A DNA stretch of 64,000 nucleotides, taken from NCBI RefSeq assembly GCF_000330505.1, contig NW_004440121.1:78067-142066 (forward strand), read 5' to 3'. Positions 20,916 through 32,711 of this stretch are shown one piece after another; positions within the stretch are counted from its first letter, which is position 1; each line of letters starts with the position of its first letter. Source of the DNA: Entamoeba invadens IP1 (taxonomy: Eukaryota > Evosea > Mastigamoebida > Endamoebidae). A program made the position numbers and the translations under genes. The notes under the pieces were generated by a model that was given only the letters and a program-made list of their open reading frames with translations, did no database searches and had not been told where the DNA came from.

Positions 20916-23900
20916 ATGTCGAAAAAGAAGGTCGAGCTTGAAGATGTCTACGTGAAACTGTCACACAAAGAGCAAATCCTAACACGTCCGGACACGTACA
21001 TTGGCTCTGTTGAGAAGAACGACGAAAGCGTCTGGGTTTTCTCTGACGGGGAAGACGGCGGTGAAATGGTCAAGAAGCCGATCTCATATACCCCAGGTCT
21101 TTTCAAGATCTTCGACGAGATTTTAGTCAACGCGTCTGACAACTTTCAAAGGGACACAAATATGGACACGATAAAAGTCAATATCGTTGGTGACGTCATC
21201 AGTGTCTACAACAATGGGAAAGGGATTCCGATTGAGATTCACAAAAAAGAGAAAATGTATATCCCCGAATTGATTTTTGGTCATTTGCTGACGTCATCGA
21301 ATTATCGAGATGATGACAAGAAAGTGACAGGTGGGCGGAACGGGTATGGAGCTAAGTTAGCGAACATCTTCTCCAATTCGTTTGAGATTGAGACGTCTGA
21401 CGGAACGAAAGTATATAAACAGAGGTGGACCAAGAACATGGACAACAAAGAGGAGGCGATCATCACTGAAAAGCATTGCGAGGAGTACACCAAAGTCACG
21501 TTTACTCCCGACTACGCACGGTTCCAGATGAAAGGAATGGAAGAGGACACAAAAGCACTTCTCATCCGTCGTGCGTATGATATAGCGGGGTGTAATCCTG
21601 GGAAGAAGGTGTATATTAATAAGGTCAAAGTGTGCTTCAAGAGGTTTGAAGACTACGCAAAGATGTATGTTGGAAAGGAGTCGATAGTGTCTGAACAAGC
21701 GGGTGACAGATGGGAAGTCTGTGTGTGCGCGTCACAAGGGGAAGCTCAACAAGTGTCGTTTGTCAACTCGATCTTCACGTCGAAGGGTGGAACGCACGTC
21801 GATATTGTGTTGAACCAAATCTGCAAGAACTTGATGGACAAATTGGCGAAGAAGAACAAGAAAGGAGCGGAGATTAAGCCGTTCCAAGTCAAGAACCATT
21901 TGTTTGTCTTTGTGAGGTGTCTTATTGAAAACCCGGCATTCGACTCACAAACAAAAGAGACGCTGAAGACACAATCGAGCAAATTTGGATCAAAACCAGT
22001 GCTGTCCGATAAGTTCTTCACAAAGCTGTCGAAATTGAGTGTTATGGACGATATTCTAAATTGGGCGATTAAGAAAGGCGAACAAGATCTGTCAAAAAGC
22101 GGCGGGAGGAAGACGGCGAGAATCACGGGAATACCAAAATTGGACGACGCAAATAAGGCGGGGACGAAGGACGGGAAACTGTGCACGTTGATATTGACGG
22201 AAGGAGATTCTGCGAAGACGTTGGCGGTTTCCGGGTTGTCTGTAGTTGGGAGAGATTATTATGGTGTCTTCCCGTTGAGAGGAAAACCTCTGAATGCGAG
22301 AGAAATCAGTAGTGCTAAAGTGAAGAACAATCAGGAGTTTGAGAACATTGCCAAAATCATGGGATTGCGATATGGAAAGAAATACACTGATTTGAACGAG
22401 TTGAGATATGGGTGTGTCATGATTATGGCAGATCAGGATTATGATGGGTCGCATATCAAAGGACTTTTGATCAACTATTTTAACGTGTTTTGGCCATCAC
22501 TGTTGAAGATCAAAAATTTCTTGGTTGAATTCATCACTCCCATTGTCAAAGTGAAGAAAGGGAAGGAGGAAATCTCGTTCTTTACAGTGCCACAGTTCAA
22601 CGAGTGGAAAGAAGAAAAGATCCACGAAGGAGAACTGAAGAAGTGGGAAATTAAGTACTACAAGGGACTTGGAACATCAAAAGACTCGGACGCCAAAGTG
22701 TACTTTGGGGATTTGGACACGCACAAAATCCGTTTCGACTATAACGGAGAACCAAGTGACCAAGTTATCGACTTGGCGTTCAGCAAGAAGAGAGCGGACG
22801 ACAGAAAGGAGTGGTTGAAGGGGTATGACCCCAATACATATTTGGACCAAGACGTTGAGTCCGTCTCATATCAGGACTTTGTGCACAAGGAACTCATTCT
22901 GTTTTCATACGACGATTGTGAGAGATCAATTCCATGTGTGGTCGATGGATTGAAGCCATCGCAACGGAAGGTGTTGTGGACTTGTTTGATCAAAAACGTC
23001 ATCAGAGAGCTCAAGGTGTCACAACTCAGTGGTTTGGTGTCGGAGAAGTCGTCGTACCACCACGGAGAAGTATCGTTGCAATCGACCATTGTCAATATGG
23101 CCCAAAACTTCTGTGGGGCAAATAACATTAATTTGCTCCTTCCATCTGGACAGTTTGGATCAAGGCTTCAAGGAGGAAAGGATCAGGCTGCGGCAAGATA
23201 TATCTACACGCGGTTGTCGACTATTACAAGGTCGCTGTGCATTAAGGAGGATGACCAGGTGCTCGACTTCTTGATTGATGAAGACAGGAAGATTGAACCC
23301 AAGTATTACGTCCCAATCATACCAATGGTTCTTGTGAATGGAGCTGAAGGTATTGGAACGGGATGGTCTACCGATATTCCCAATTTCAATCCACTTGACT
23401 TGGTGGATAACTGTAAAAGGTATCTGAATGGCGAAGAGCTTCAACCAATGAAGCCGTGGTACAGAGGGTGGACTGGTGAGTTGAAGGAGAACAAAGAAGG
23501 AACTGGCTTCATGTGTTACGGACGGTGGAGAAGAGTTGGGAACAACCGAATTGAAATTCGAGAGTTGCCCATGCACATCTGGACGGAGAATTACAAAGTC
23601 CACCTTGAGAAGATGATTGAGGCGAAGACTGTGAAAGGATTCCAGGAACACCATTTGATCAACACTGTACATTTTGTCATTGATTTGGCTGTTGAGATGA
23701 CCGACGAGCAGGTGTGGAACAACTTCAAATTGGCGTCGTCTATCAAAGACGCGAACATGCACTTGTTCAATTCGGAAATGAAGATCCAGAAGTACCACAC
23801 GCCTTTGGACATCATGAGAGAGTTTTGCGAGGTCCGATTAAAGACTTACGAAGCGAGGAAAAAGGCAATCATTGACTCGATGGAACATCAGATGCTTATT

Positions 23901-24836
23901 TTGTCGAACAAAGTGCGATTTATCAAAATGGTGATAGAAGGCAAGCTCATTGTGAACAACAGGAAGAAGAACGATTTGTACAAAGAGTTGATCTCACTTG
24001 GATTTGACCAGATCAAAGACCCAAAGAAGCTCGAGAAGTCGAAGCCAATTGGAGGAGTTGAAGAAGAAAGTGTCATCAAGGTGAAGGAAGAGGAAGAAGA
24101 AGAGGCTGGTGGATACGACTACTTACTTTCGATGAAAATCTGGACATTGACATATGAAAGAGCCAAGAAGTTGATGGAAGACTGCGACGATTTGAAGACG
24201 CAAATAGACGAAGTGAAGACAACGACCGTTAAGGACATGTGGTTGAAAGAGTTGGCATCGTTTGAGAAGAAGTACCCGGAGTGGCTGAAAGAGGAAGAAA
24301 TCCTTTTGAAAGTTGGAGACGAAGGGACCAAAAGAACTATTGCTGGCAAGAAAGGAAAAAGTACAAAGAAAACGAGGAAGACTAAAAATGAGGCGAGAAA
24401 TGAGTTACTCAGTATGAGTGCCGAAGAACTTGCGAGGAAGTTTGGAGAGAATGCGCAGTTCTATGAGTGGAAAACTGTTCCATCCGATGACATGGTGATT
24501 AAACGAACTGCAATCACAAAGAAGACGGCTACAAAGAAAAAGAAAGACGACGACACAAGCGCAAGCACAAGCCAGACCACTGAAGAGAAAAAGCCAAGAG
24601 TTAAAAAGGAAAAGTCTGAGTCGAAAGATACGAGTGAGACGAAGGAGAAGACCAAAAGGTCAAGAGTGAAAAAAGAAGTGAAAGAAGAGAGTGGCACTGA
24701 GGACGTTGCTCCAAAGAAAACAAGAAAGCGAGCAACAAAAGCGAAGAAAATTGATTTAGAAGACGAAGATGATGGATTTGTCGTTGATGATGATGAAATA
24801 GAATACATGAGTAATTCGGATGAAGACGAAGAATAA
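20916..24836 (+). CDS. TOP2: DNA topoisomerase II
   Basis: A single-exon gene for 1306 residues. The N-terminal GHKL ATPase carries the ExxxNxxDN helix (EILVNASDN, about 70) and the GGRNGYGAKL ATP loop (about 140). The TOPRIM domain has EGDSAKTL (about 428) and the metal-binding QDYDGSHIKG (about 505). The breakage-reunion domain has the catalytic Tyr in AAARYIYTRL (Tyr about 762) and the GTGWSTDIPN segment. The C-terminal about 200 residues are Lys/Glu-rich, as in nuclear eukaryotic enzymes, and suit nuclear import and phosphorylation. The enzyme passes one duplex through another to untangle chromosomes. Length is somewhat below that of yeast or human. The stop codon merges into TAATTG. Confidence 0.98.
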   Translation: MSKKKVELEDVYVKLSHKEQILTRPDTYIGSVEKNDESVWVFSDGEDGGEMVKKPISYTPGLFKIFDEILVNASDNFQRDTNMDTIKVNIVGDVISVYNNGKGIPIEIHKKEKMYIPELIFGHLLTSSNYRDDDKKVTGGRNGYGAKLANIFSNSFEIETSDGTKVYKQRWTKNMDNKEEAIITEKHCEEYTKVTFTPDYARFQMKGMEEDTKALLIRRAYDIAGCNPGKKVYINKVKVCFKRFEDYAKMYVGKESIVSEQAGDRWEVCVCASQGEAQQVSFVNSIFTSKGGTHVDIVLNQICKNLMDKLAKKNKKGAEIKPFQVKNHLFVFVRCLIENPAFDSQTKETLKTQSSKFGSKPVLSDKFFTKLSKLSVMDDILNWAIKKGEQDLSKSGGRKTARITGIPKLDDANKAGTKDGKLCTLILTEGDSAKTLAVSGLSVVGRDYYGVFPLRGKPLNAREISSAKVKNNQEFENIAKIMGLRYGKKYTDLNELRYGCVMIMADQDYDGSHIKGLLINYFNVFWPSLLKIKNFLVEFITPIVKVKKGKEEISFFTVPQFNEWKEEKIHEGELKKWEIKYYKGLGTSKDSDAKVYFGDLDTHKIRFDYNGEPSDQVIDLAFSKKRADDRKEWLKGYDPNTYLDQDVESVSYQDFVHKELILFSYDDCERSIPCVVDGLKPSQRKVLWTCLIKNVIRELKVSQLSGLVSEKSSYHHGEVSLQSTIVNMAQNFCGANNINLLLPSGQFGSRLQGGKDQAAARYIYTRLSTITRSLCIKEDDQVLDFLIDEDRKIEPKYYVPIIPMVLVNGAEGIGTGWSTDIPNFNPLDLVDNCKRYLNGEELQPMKPWYRGWTGELKENKEGTGFMCYGRWRRVGNNRIEIRELPMHIWTENYKVHLEKMIEAKTVKGFQEHHLINTVHFVIDLAVEMTDEQVWNNFKLASSIKDANMHLFNSEMKIQKYHTPLDIMREFCEVRLKTYEARKKAIIDSMEHQMLILSNKVRFIKMVIEGKLIVNNRKKNDLYKELISLGFDQIKDPKKLEKSKPIGGVEEESVIKVKEEEEEEAGGYDYLLSMKIWTLTYERAKKLMEDCDDLKTQIDEVKTTTVKDMWLKELASFEKKYPEWLKEEEILLKVGDEGTKRTIAGKKGKSTKKTRKTKNEARNELLSMSAEELARKFGENAQFYEWKTVPSDDMVIKRTAITKKTATKKKKDDDTSASTSQTTEEKKPRVKKEKSESKDTSETKEKTKRSRVKKEVKEESGTEDVAPKKTRKRATKAKKIDLEDEDDGFVVDDDEIEYMSNSDEDEE

Positions 24837-24902
24837 TTGGAGTGATTTTCTTTTTTATCAAGGTGTTAATATAAAGTGGGAGAATAATATTGAAGAAAGG
24901 AA

Positions 24903-25316
24903 TCACTTGAAATTGGCGTAAATGAGCTGGAAGAGAGCGTCTAAGTTTCTTTTGTTGTGATCGATTTGTAACCAATCGCGGCACACTTCTGAGGTGGGGA
25001 GGAGCTATGTATTACTACTGTGACGAAGTTGTGAAAAACATGAAAAACAAACGACATTGTTATTGACTTGGATTTTATTTGTAGTACGAGGGAAGGCCGA
25101 AAAGACGATTGTTGGCACTTCGTCAGGGTATTTCTCGGGACAGTGGACAGAGATCCCAAGAGAGTTTCCGTTTTTAAAGAAAAAAGTACCGTTCCAGTCG
25201 GAGAGTGTTGTGTCGTATTCATCTTTCAAAAAGTAAGACACAAACGACAGATTTCCTTTTTGACCATTTTCACAGTCATCCATTAAAACAGCAAAGCGGG
25301 GCTTTTTCACAGACAT
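24903..25316 (-). CDS. Ubiquitin-conjugating enzyme variant (UEV, MMS2/UEV1-like)
   Basis: Two exons, 25316..25053 and 25004..24903, around a 48-base GTTTGT...TAG intron (121 residues). The start MSVKKPRFAVL and the core LSDWNGTFFF...YPDEVPTIVFSAF match the UEV fold. The second exon supplies the end of the fold (VCRDWLQ...NLDALFQLIYANF), which corresponds to the conserved DW...LLxLR helix. No active-site Cys is present in the usual HPN-C position, so it should act with a Ubc13-type E2 to build Lys63-linked chains instead of carrying ubiquitin itself. It converges with TOP2, only 66 bases apart. Confidence 0.88.
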
Positions 25317-25959
25317 TTCTGACAAGAATTTTACAGTTCTGTGTTTAATTCTTATTTTCAACTTTTGTTATTTATAATGTTAGAAATTTTTTCGTCAGTT
25401 TAAATGATATTTATTATATTTCAAAATAATAAAAAGAACTAATTTTGACTCATGATTAAAATTAACGTTTTAATATAATTATAAATATTGTTTTCAAAAC
25501 AAAAATTAAAATTAACTCGTTAATTTTATTTTGGAAAAAAAAATAGTTTGTATTATTAAAATTTTTGCTCGTTAATTACATTTTTTTAATTTGTATTTTT
25601 AATTTTGAAACTTATTGGAATATGAAAATATAATATAATTAACTATGATAATACAATAGATAAAATTATGATTGTTATATTAATAACAATTAGTCTTTTT
25701 GGTTAAGTTTTATTTTTATATCCAACAATTAAAAATCTTAATTTAACTAGATAGATATAATTATAGATATAATAAACTAATCATTAAATCACAACTTTTC
25801 CAATCGAACATCAAAATCCGACGAAAATCGAAACCCAAACAACTTTTACTTGTAATCATGTGCTTGTTCTATTAATTAAAACAATAATTAAACAAATAGT
25901 TAAAACAAACCATATGAAATTGACTTGTTTCCAAATAAACAATAAGCATAGAACTCATT
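25317..25959. other. AT-rich divergent spacer
   Basis: Between the UEV and S41 genes. No gene visible; the bases just before 25960 are somewhat less AT-rich but have no open frame of note. Confidence 0.5.
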
Positions 25960-28453
25960 ATGAACTTCAAATCTATGCAACTGCTCTTGCTCTTGACCGC
26001 CGTCTTGGTTTCTGGAACACCATGTGACCAACTTGAAGACGGGAAAGCGTACACCGTCACGGATGCGTTTGAGTGCATTGAGTCGATTACCCGTGACTCG
26101 ACGTGGACAACTACAATTCAAACGGGATTACAGAAACTCTTTGAGACATACGCGTTCAAAGACATTTTGAAGAACCCCCCTCAGCCGGCGTTTAATTCGA
26201 GTTTTTATCGAACGATTGATATTGACCAGAGACTTAAGGAATTGCCTATTGATGAACAATCAGTGTATAAGTTCATGCAAAGTGTACAGGCTATAGTGAA
26301 TGAGGCATCCGACTACCACCTCTCATTCAGATTGACTTCCGACGAGAACAATTTGTACTACTACGACGAGATGTACGCGGTCCTCCCATTCATTCTTGAT
26401 ATTGTCAATGGCGACGAGGTGATTGTCTACCCGAATGATGTCGTTGAGAAGTTTGGCTTGAGTGTTCCTGAAGGGATCACCGACAATGTGAATGTCCCTG
26501 TACAGTCTATTAATGGATTAGAGCCACTTCAATGGATCAGAAAGTTTGCAGAGGAACAGACCTTCTTAAAAACACCACACGGGCGATTTACATATGCCGT
26601 AGAGTCGATGAACTATATGTCTTTACAAAGGACTTTGATGACTAAAGAAGCATTAGATGAAAAGATTAAGATAGTCTACACCTCAGGAAATGAAGCTTCA
26701 ACGGAATATATGATCGCATATGTCCCTATAGCGACAAAGAATATCACTTCAGAGAGAATTGAACGACTGAAGGATAAATTGATGGAAAAGCACGGAGTCA
26801 ATATTTTAAGAGCAGAGGACTTCGTTGAAAGTAACTTGAAGGAAGACAATTCGTACGACTATGAATCAAAAGACGCCAATTTGGCGTGTAAAACGTTTGA
26901 AACACAGAAGGTCAATATTATGGTGTTGAAGACTTTTTACCCAGAAGACTTTGTCCCAAGCTTCTTTAAAACACTCAACACGTGCATTAAACAATTTGAC
27001 ACAAACGAATATCCAATTTCTCTCATTTTACCGATGAACGGTGGCGGTCTCGGAGATCTCGTCGCGTCACTTGAAGACGTCTTCGCACCACAAGGAGACT
27101 CTTCTATGATCGGAGCTGTCAGAATCAGTGATGGGAGTGTCGGTGTTATTAAAAGCTCATATGGGATGATCATGGACGACACAGAAACCTGTGAGATGCG
27201 GTATAATGTCACCGGAAGTGATCAGCCACTTGGTGAGTGGTATACCAATGCTAAAACGGTGAAATACGGCGATGTCGAACACACACATTCACAAGAGAGT
27301 TTCGTGTCCCACGTCGATATGATCAAAGAAAAATTAGTTAACCACCCACGAAAGCCCACCGACTTCGTTGTCTTCACTGATGGCTTCTGTTATTCGTTTG
27401 TTATTTATAGTAAAATTATTCTATTTATTTACTATATTTTGTTCTAGATGACATTATAGTAAAATATATTATAAATTATTACTATAAATTATTATTAGAC
27501 TATTATAGTAAAATATATTATTATTCTCTACTATAATATAATATTATGATGTTGTAATAAAGTATATTATAAATTATTACTATAAAATATTATTAGAATA
27601 TTATAGTAAAATATATTATAAATTGTTATTAGAATGCATATTAATGTCAAGAGCATGCTCAGTCTTTGCTAAGGGTATGGCAGATAGAGGGAATGCTATT
27701 GTAGTTGGATTTGAAGGAGACCCTGAAGGAACCATTGAAGAGTTTGATGCCGGTAATTCGCCGACTGCTGTTGTGACACAAGATGATACTCAAATGCCGG
27801 AAGTGACGGATCCATTGAAGAGTCTTGGTGGATTAATGAGAATTTCCTTTTTGGAGACGTTCCGATGGAACTTCAAATTTACGGAGACGACGCCGCGAGA
27901 GTTTATTATGAATGTAGTCGACGAGAGAACCGACATCTTCCGATTTGGAGAGAACAAACTTGGGCAATTTGCGGATGAGACTTTGAGGATTTATACGAAG
28001 TACAAGACGCAGTGTAACCCGAAGAATAAACGCCTTCTTAAATACGATTCGGCGTGTGACAGTGCAATCACTATTGCACATGCACACGGTGGGTATGTGT
28101 GTGGGGATGATGGGTTGTGGAGTACCGTATGTGCTGCTGGGTATTGTGACGATGGGTTCAAATGGGACTTTTACAATCAAGAGTGTGTTGTAGATGTTTG
28201 CGCGGGCGTTGAACCGTCAAGTTCGAATGAACAAAGTTCAGAGATGCCATCTCCTTCTTCAACTACACCAGTGGAGTCGTCGACTACTTCAATATCAAGT
28301 AGTGAAGAGAAAGACAAGACTACGGAATGGATCATCATTGGGGTGTGCTCAGGAATATTTTTGCTTATTATCATTGTTGGAGTGTGTGGAATTGTTGGCT
28401 TTGTCATCTACAGAAAGAAGACTCAGAGGTCGGAATACACCGCATTGGGATAA
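25960..28453 (+). CDS. Peptidase S41 family type I membrane protein
   Basis: Two exons, 25960..27395 and 27652..28453 (745 residues), joined so that TDGFCYSACSVFAKGMADRGNA runs on across the junction; this is the nucleophile-region pattern of Entamoeba S41 (C-terminal processing peptidase) relatives. A signal peptide (residues 1-20), a mixed N-terminal region, the S41 core (about 310-520), a Cys-containing stalk and a Ser/Thr-rich linker (about 660-690) lead to a membrane span (about 695-722) and a short basic tail. It probably sits at the surface or in vesicles with the peptidase-like domain outside. Whether it is active is unclear. The 3' splice site is read as CAAG; a TAG at 27606 would also stay in frame but would insert 15 residues. 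Confidence 0.85.
27396..27651 (+). repeat. Intron expanded by AT-rich imperfect tandem repeats
   Basis: This 256-base intron is the longest in the window. It is built from about three degenerate copies of a unit containing TATAGTAAAATATATTATAA followed by ATTATTACTATAAA. Confidence 0.75.
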
Positions 28454-28506
28454 TTCATTTTCTCTTATTAAATTCTATTAACTATACTATATATAATGTA
28501 TAGTTA

Positions 28507-28557
28507 TAGTCGGGGGATAAATAGCATTAAAAAGGGACAAAGGTAGTTAATTTTGAA
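28507..28557 (+). repeat. Left terminal inverted repeat of pogo-like element
   Basis: Imperfect inverted match to 30086..30136, best in the first 15 bases (TAGTCGGG, one changed base, GATAAA) and in the inner GGTAGTTAATTT block. Confidence 0.75.
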
Positions 28558-28721
28558 AAATATAATTTCGAAACTATAATTTTTAATAAATCTATTTAAA
28601 GGTCAAAATAAACATAAAATTAAAATATTAATTTAAATTATAGTTTTTTAATTTTAAATGATTATAAATTGAATAATTATAAATTTCTATTTCAAAAATA
28701 AACAAAAACGCTTCAATTTGT

Positions 28722-29957
28722 TCACTTAGAGAAACGTAAAAGTCTAAAACGCAGCACTTTTTGTGGTTTGTCTGAAACTTGTTTTGTTAAAGGTTTTTTC
28801 CTTTGTTTTTCTATTTGTTTCATTTCATTTCTGCTCTTCTTCAACTCCAATTGTTTTGGTGTTAAAATGGTCTTTCTCTTTTCCTTTCTCAATGGGAATG
28901 GTTCAACAACGAAAGATTGAAAGATTTCAACAAATGATGGATTTTCAGTGATTCCATGACACTTTAAAGGATTGACACGACAAGTTGAATAATCATTACA
29001 CCAAAATGATTCAATTCCACATAGATTAAAAGCCAATACATTGTAGCAATAAGTAGCAGATGCAAAATACGAATCGATTAGAAAAAAGGCATCTTTAATC
29101 TTTTTCTTGTATTTTTCGTCAATATGGTATTCAAAAACTGACTTCCCAGCTATCTAAGTGTTACTTCACAATACAAAATTTCGACACTTAACAAACTTGT
29201 TCTTTCACATTATTTTTTTCTTGCAAAAACAATGCTTCAATTCTTCCATTCATTGCGCGTTGTTGTACTATTCTTCTTTTCATCCTTCCAAACACTCCAA
29301 CATCAAGCATCTGAGTTAAATGTGACGAATGAGGAACCAAGTTGACAATAGNNNNNNNNNNNNNNNNNNNNNNNNNNNNNNNNNNNNNNNNNNNNNNNNN
29401 NNNNNNNNNNNNNNNNNNNNNNNNNNNNNNNNNNNNNNNNNNNNNNNNNNNGAGAGTTTCTGTTGTCACTGCAATATTTCGAGACAATCTATGATTTATC
29501 ATATCCAAAACTACTTTATCTCTATCCTGTTCATGCGTGTTGAGTGTGTGAATTCAACATCGTGGAATATACAGTCCTCTTTTTGTATAATAATTGTAAT
29601 TCTTGGTGAAGATATGCAGAATATCGTTGCCAAATCAGCCTGTTTGATTCCTCTTTCATTGTTGTTGAAGGTAACAACAACTGCTTCTTTTTCAATACAG
29701 TCAACTGAGTTCAAAAAATTGAAAAGTTGATTTCCATTTGTACAAATAAACTGGTTAAATATGAACATTTTTCGAAAACAAAAATATATTTGTCTTCTCA
29801 TTGTAGTTAATTCATTAAACTCTGGCATTTTAACCATATACATCATGAATATATATTGAAATACAGTTTTTAAACCAGTTTCTTGCATTTGAATTGCTTT
29901 TTTGTGTTGATTGCCTGTAATTGTTTCATCGAGGGTTCCTTTCTCTTCTTCTTCCAT
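28722..29957 (-). pseudogene. pogo/DDE_1-type transposase, damaged
   Basis: The start is ATG 29957. The N-terminal part ends in a helix-turn-helix-like stretch (ADLATIFCISSPRITIIIQ) of the CENP-B/pogo sort. At about 29511..29535 the frame breaks: the first frame ends IEIK-stop, while a second frame carries on (DKVVLDMINHRLSRN...). After the gap of Ns comes the end of the DDE core, LVPHSSHLTQMLDVGVFGRMKR, which contains the (H/P)xSHxxQxLD motif of DDE_1 transposases. A 43-base GTTTGT...TAG intron (29154..29196) leads to the C-terminal Lys-rich part. The catalytic aspartates would fall in the missing or disrupted stretch. Either dead or marred by assembly around the gap. Confidence 0.82.
29352..29451. 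other. Assembly gap of 100 N
   Basis: Exactly 100 unresolved bases, the conventional placeholder for a gap of unknown length, inside the transposase gene. Confidence 0.99.
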
Positions 29958-30085
29958 TGTTTTCAAAGATTGAATAATTTCAAAAATAGAAAGTTATGGT
30001 TTTCTTTTATTATTTTCGAAGTAGTTAATTGAAAAAACCCTTCTAATACTTTTATGGTTAAAGAAATTATATTTTATAGTTTTTT

Positions 30086-30136
30086 ATTCAAATTAACCAC
30101 TTCTGTCCCAAATTAACCCCCTTTATCACCCGACTA
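30086..30136 (-). repeat. Right terminal inverted repeat of pogo-like element
   Basis: Reverse-complement partner of 28507..28557; ends at TATCACCCGACTA and is followed by TA. Confidence 0.75.
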
Positions 30137-30474
30137 TAATTATATAATTATATAATAGTTGTTTAAATAATAATTATTATTATACTAATATACTTATAAT
30201 AATTATAATATATCTATTCTAAGTGTTTTTAATGATAACAAAACCATAATTATAATGAATATTTAAAATATGACAGTTCAATTAAGTACTATAATACTAT
30301 AGTAATTATATTATTATAATTAGTTTTTTAAATTGAATTAAATTTATTTTACAAAAGTACCACTTTTGTGTGAATTATTAAAAATGTTTTGAGTTGTGTT
30401 ATTGCTCCAAAATCCTTCCCTTTAATTCTCTTAATAATTAAAAACTATCTCTTAATAGTAATAGATCACACCGA
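30137..30474. other. AT-rich spacer
   Basis: Between the transposon end and the 3' end of the hexosaminidase gene; nothing recognised. Confidence 0.5.
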
Positions 30475-32247
30475 TTAAAGGTTCTCAGGAAGTTGGCAAT
30501 ACGAATGGTAGAGTGGACCGGACCCCTTCAAGATATTTCTTCTTAATCCGACGCATCTTAAATAATCGGCTCTGACTTCGAGTGAATCCGCGTCAGTATA
30601 ATAACTTGGACTCCACAGTCTTTCCGATATAGCGCCATATCTCTGGAAAATTCTCTCCATCACGTTTTGGTCGTCGACACTTTCATGCCACGACGCTGCT
30701 TCTGCGCCTAAGACATTCTCCAGTTCCTCAGGTGAGAAGTCGATAGTAGGATCACTGTTATAAAAGTCTCTATTAGTCCAGACATACATATGACTCACTT
30801 TACATCCTTTCTCAACACGTTCACTATCAGGACAAGCAGGAGCTTGGACGTCAAGGTATAACCCTTCGGACCAAATAGCTTTATAACCGTCGTCTACTGC
30901 CATTTTCAAGTAAGTGATATTGGACCACACTTGAATGACTGTGGAAAGATCCGCATTTCCTTTGGCATAGACCTCTTCCCATGCTACTCCCTTCTTGTTG
31001 GCATTGATCACTTGAGTCTGGACATACTTATTAAAGTACCCTTCTAAGTCTAAATACGTCTTAATTCCTTTCTCAGTCATCCAAGCATTGATCGCACTCA
31101 CTTCTTTGGACCTCGACCATGCGACTTCATTCATCTCATCACCACCGATGTGAATGTACTCGGAAGTAAAGACACTCGGTAACTCTTTCCCAAATAACGC
31201 GTCAAGCACTTTAAAAGTCTCGTCGGTCACAGGATTGAGCGCGGGAAGGTTCTCATTATACGTCCACGTCTTGATGTAGTCCCAACAATCAGCAACTATG
31301 TCGGGATACCCGATCCCCCAAGACGCCGCGTGCGCCTAATTCGTTAATGATCATTTAAAAGTGTTATATAGAAAACAACGCCCATCACATCGTGAACATA
31401 TTATAGTAGAACAACAAACCGGGAGATCAATCTCTGGGTACACTATGATGCCTCGAGTCTTGGCATATGCTATCAACTCTTTGAGGAACTTCTGAGTCAA
31501 CACTTTCTTTTGTGTGTAACTCCCCTTTTGAGACAAAAGTGGGTATTCCGTCGACTCAAATAAGAACGTCTGCCCGTCCGTCAAGTGCAAGTGTAACATA
31601 TTTGACTTGAACATCGCCATTGCATTGATGATCTTATAGTAAGTCGAAAGAGTGAATGGATTCCGTGCACAGTCCACCATCAACCCTCTCCATTTGAATC
31701 GTGGAAAGTCTTTAATAGAAATTGGTACCTGCGTGATGACGTACTTCCCATTGTACGGTCGGAACAACTGGACTAATGTCTCAAATGAGTTTCTGAGACC
31801 AAAGACAGTCGGCGCCTTAATAGAAATGCTCTCTGTCGTTATATCTAAAGTGTAACTCTCATCAACTCCAATCGTAAGTTCAGGGAAGAAGTCTTCAGCT
31901 GTGAGTTCAATGGAAATCGTCTGGACACTGTTTTGGATGTCGGGTGTCAAATTGATTAAGTCAATTGGGGCAAAGAGGGACAGTCTAAAGTCGTCTAAAT
32001 TCATTTGTCTTTGTAAGGGGAAGGTAATCGAGTGATTGAAATTGTTCTTCACAAATTCCACACACTCAGTGTTACCTTTGCAGTTGTCTGATAAAGTATA
32101 TGTAATCTTCGACGTCGCAGAAATCGAGGTCGGATTCAAAAAGTTTGCTTCCACAATTTGTGGGTACGGGACTAGAAGCAACTTTCCTTTTACATTGTTG
32201 CCGTTCCCAGCTAGAGCAGCAGACAAAAGAAGTGCCACAAACAACAT
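30475..32247 (-). CDS. Beta-N-acetylhexosaminidase (GH20)
   Basis: Two exons, 32247..31420 and 31335..30475 (562 residues), with an 84-base GTTTGT...TAG intron. Splicing restores the GH20 stretch YPEIDLPAHAASW, normally EIDxPGH. A signal peptide (1-14) is followed by the N-terminal GH20b domain (about 25-150) and the catalytic barrel. The acid/base pair is in HIGGDEMNEVAW (about residue 320), and the conserved WSNITY and WTNRDFY strands follow. It removes terminal GlcNAc or GalNAc from glycans in lysosome-like vacuoles or the medium. In Entamoeba such enzymes are secreted, and in E. invadens they could also act on chitin of the cyst wall. The last point is inference. Confidence 0.95.
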
Positions 32248-32711
32248 CTCGTATTTTCAAGTTCCGTTGCTTTTGTTTTTCAATTGGATTTTCGATTTTT
32301 CTCTTGTTATAGAATCTTTTTCGAAACATTATAGTTAATTAATAATTATAAATTATTATTGATTCTAGTTTTGTTTGATTGGTTTGTATTTTGGTATTTA
32401 TAATTTTTTATAATATTTTATAATTATAACAAAAGATTGTCAAGAAAAGATTGTTTTCTTATTTTTTAATTGTATAATACTATACTATTATAGTTTTTTT
32501 CTTTGTTAGTTATAATAATTAAAAATTATATTAATATTAATATTAATATATATTTATTGAATTAATATAGTTAATAATAATTGTCATTATATTTTTGAAA
32601 AATTAATAATCAAACTTTTATTATAAAAAACTATATTTAAATAGTTAACAAATTTCCTAATTTTACTAGTAAATTTACTAATTGATATCATAAAGATATA
32701 AATACCAGAAG
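32248..32711. other. AT-rich spacer
   Basis: Promoter of the hexosaminidase gene and 3' flank of the UCH gene, both on the minus strand. No gene seen. Confidence 0.5.

Larger units (their letters stand above)
28507..30136 (-). mobile_element. pogo-like Tc1/mariner DNA transposon
   Basis: The ends are inverted copies. The left TIR runs TAGTCGGGGGATAAA... to about 28557 and the right one is its imperfect reverse complement (30086..30136). Both contain GGGACA and GTTAATTT blocks. TA dinucleotides flank each end (28505..28506 and 30137..30138), the Tc1/mariner target duplication. A transposase gene fills the interior on the minus strand. About 1.63 kb as drawn, but it contains an assembly gap of unknown true size. 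The insertion lies in the 3' flank of the S41 gene. Confidence 0.85.

Noticed and set aside
23160..23798. 212-codon minus-strand frame within TOP2
   Set aside because: Antisense shadow of a highly conserved enzyme whose own frame carries all motifs.
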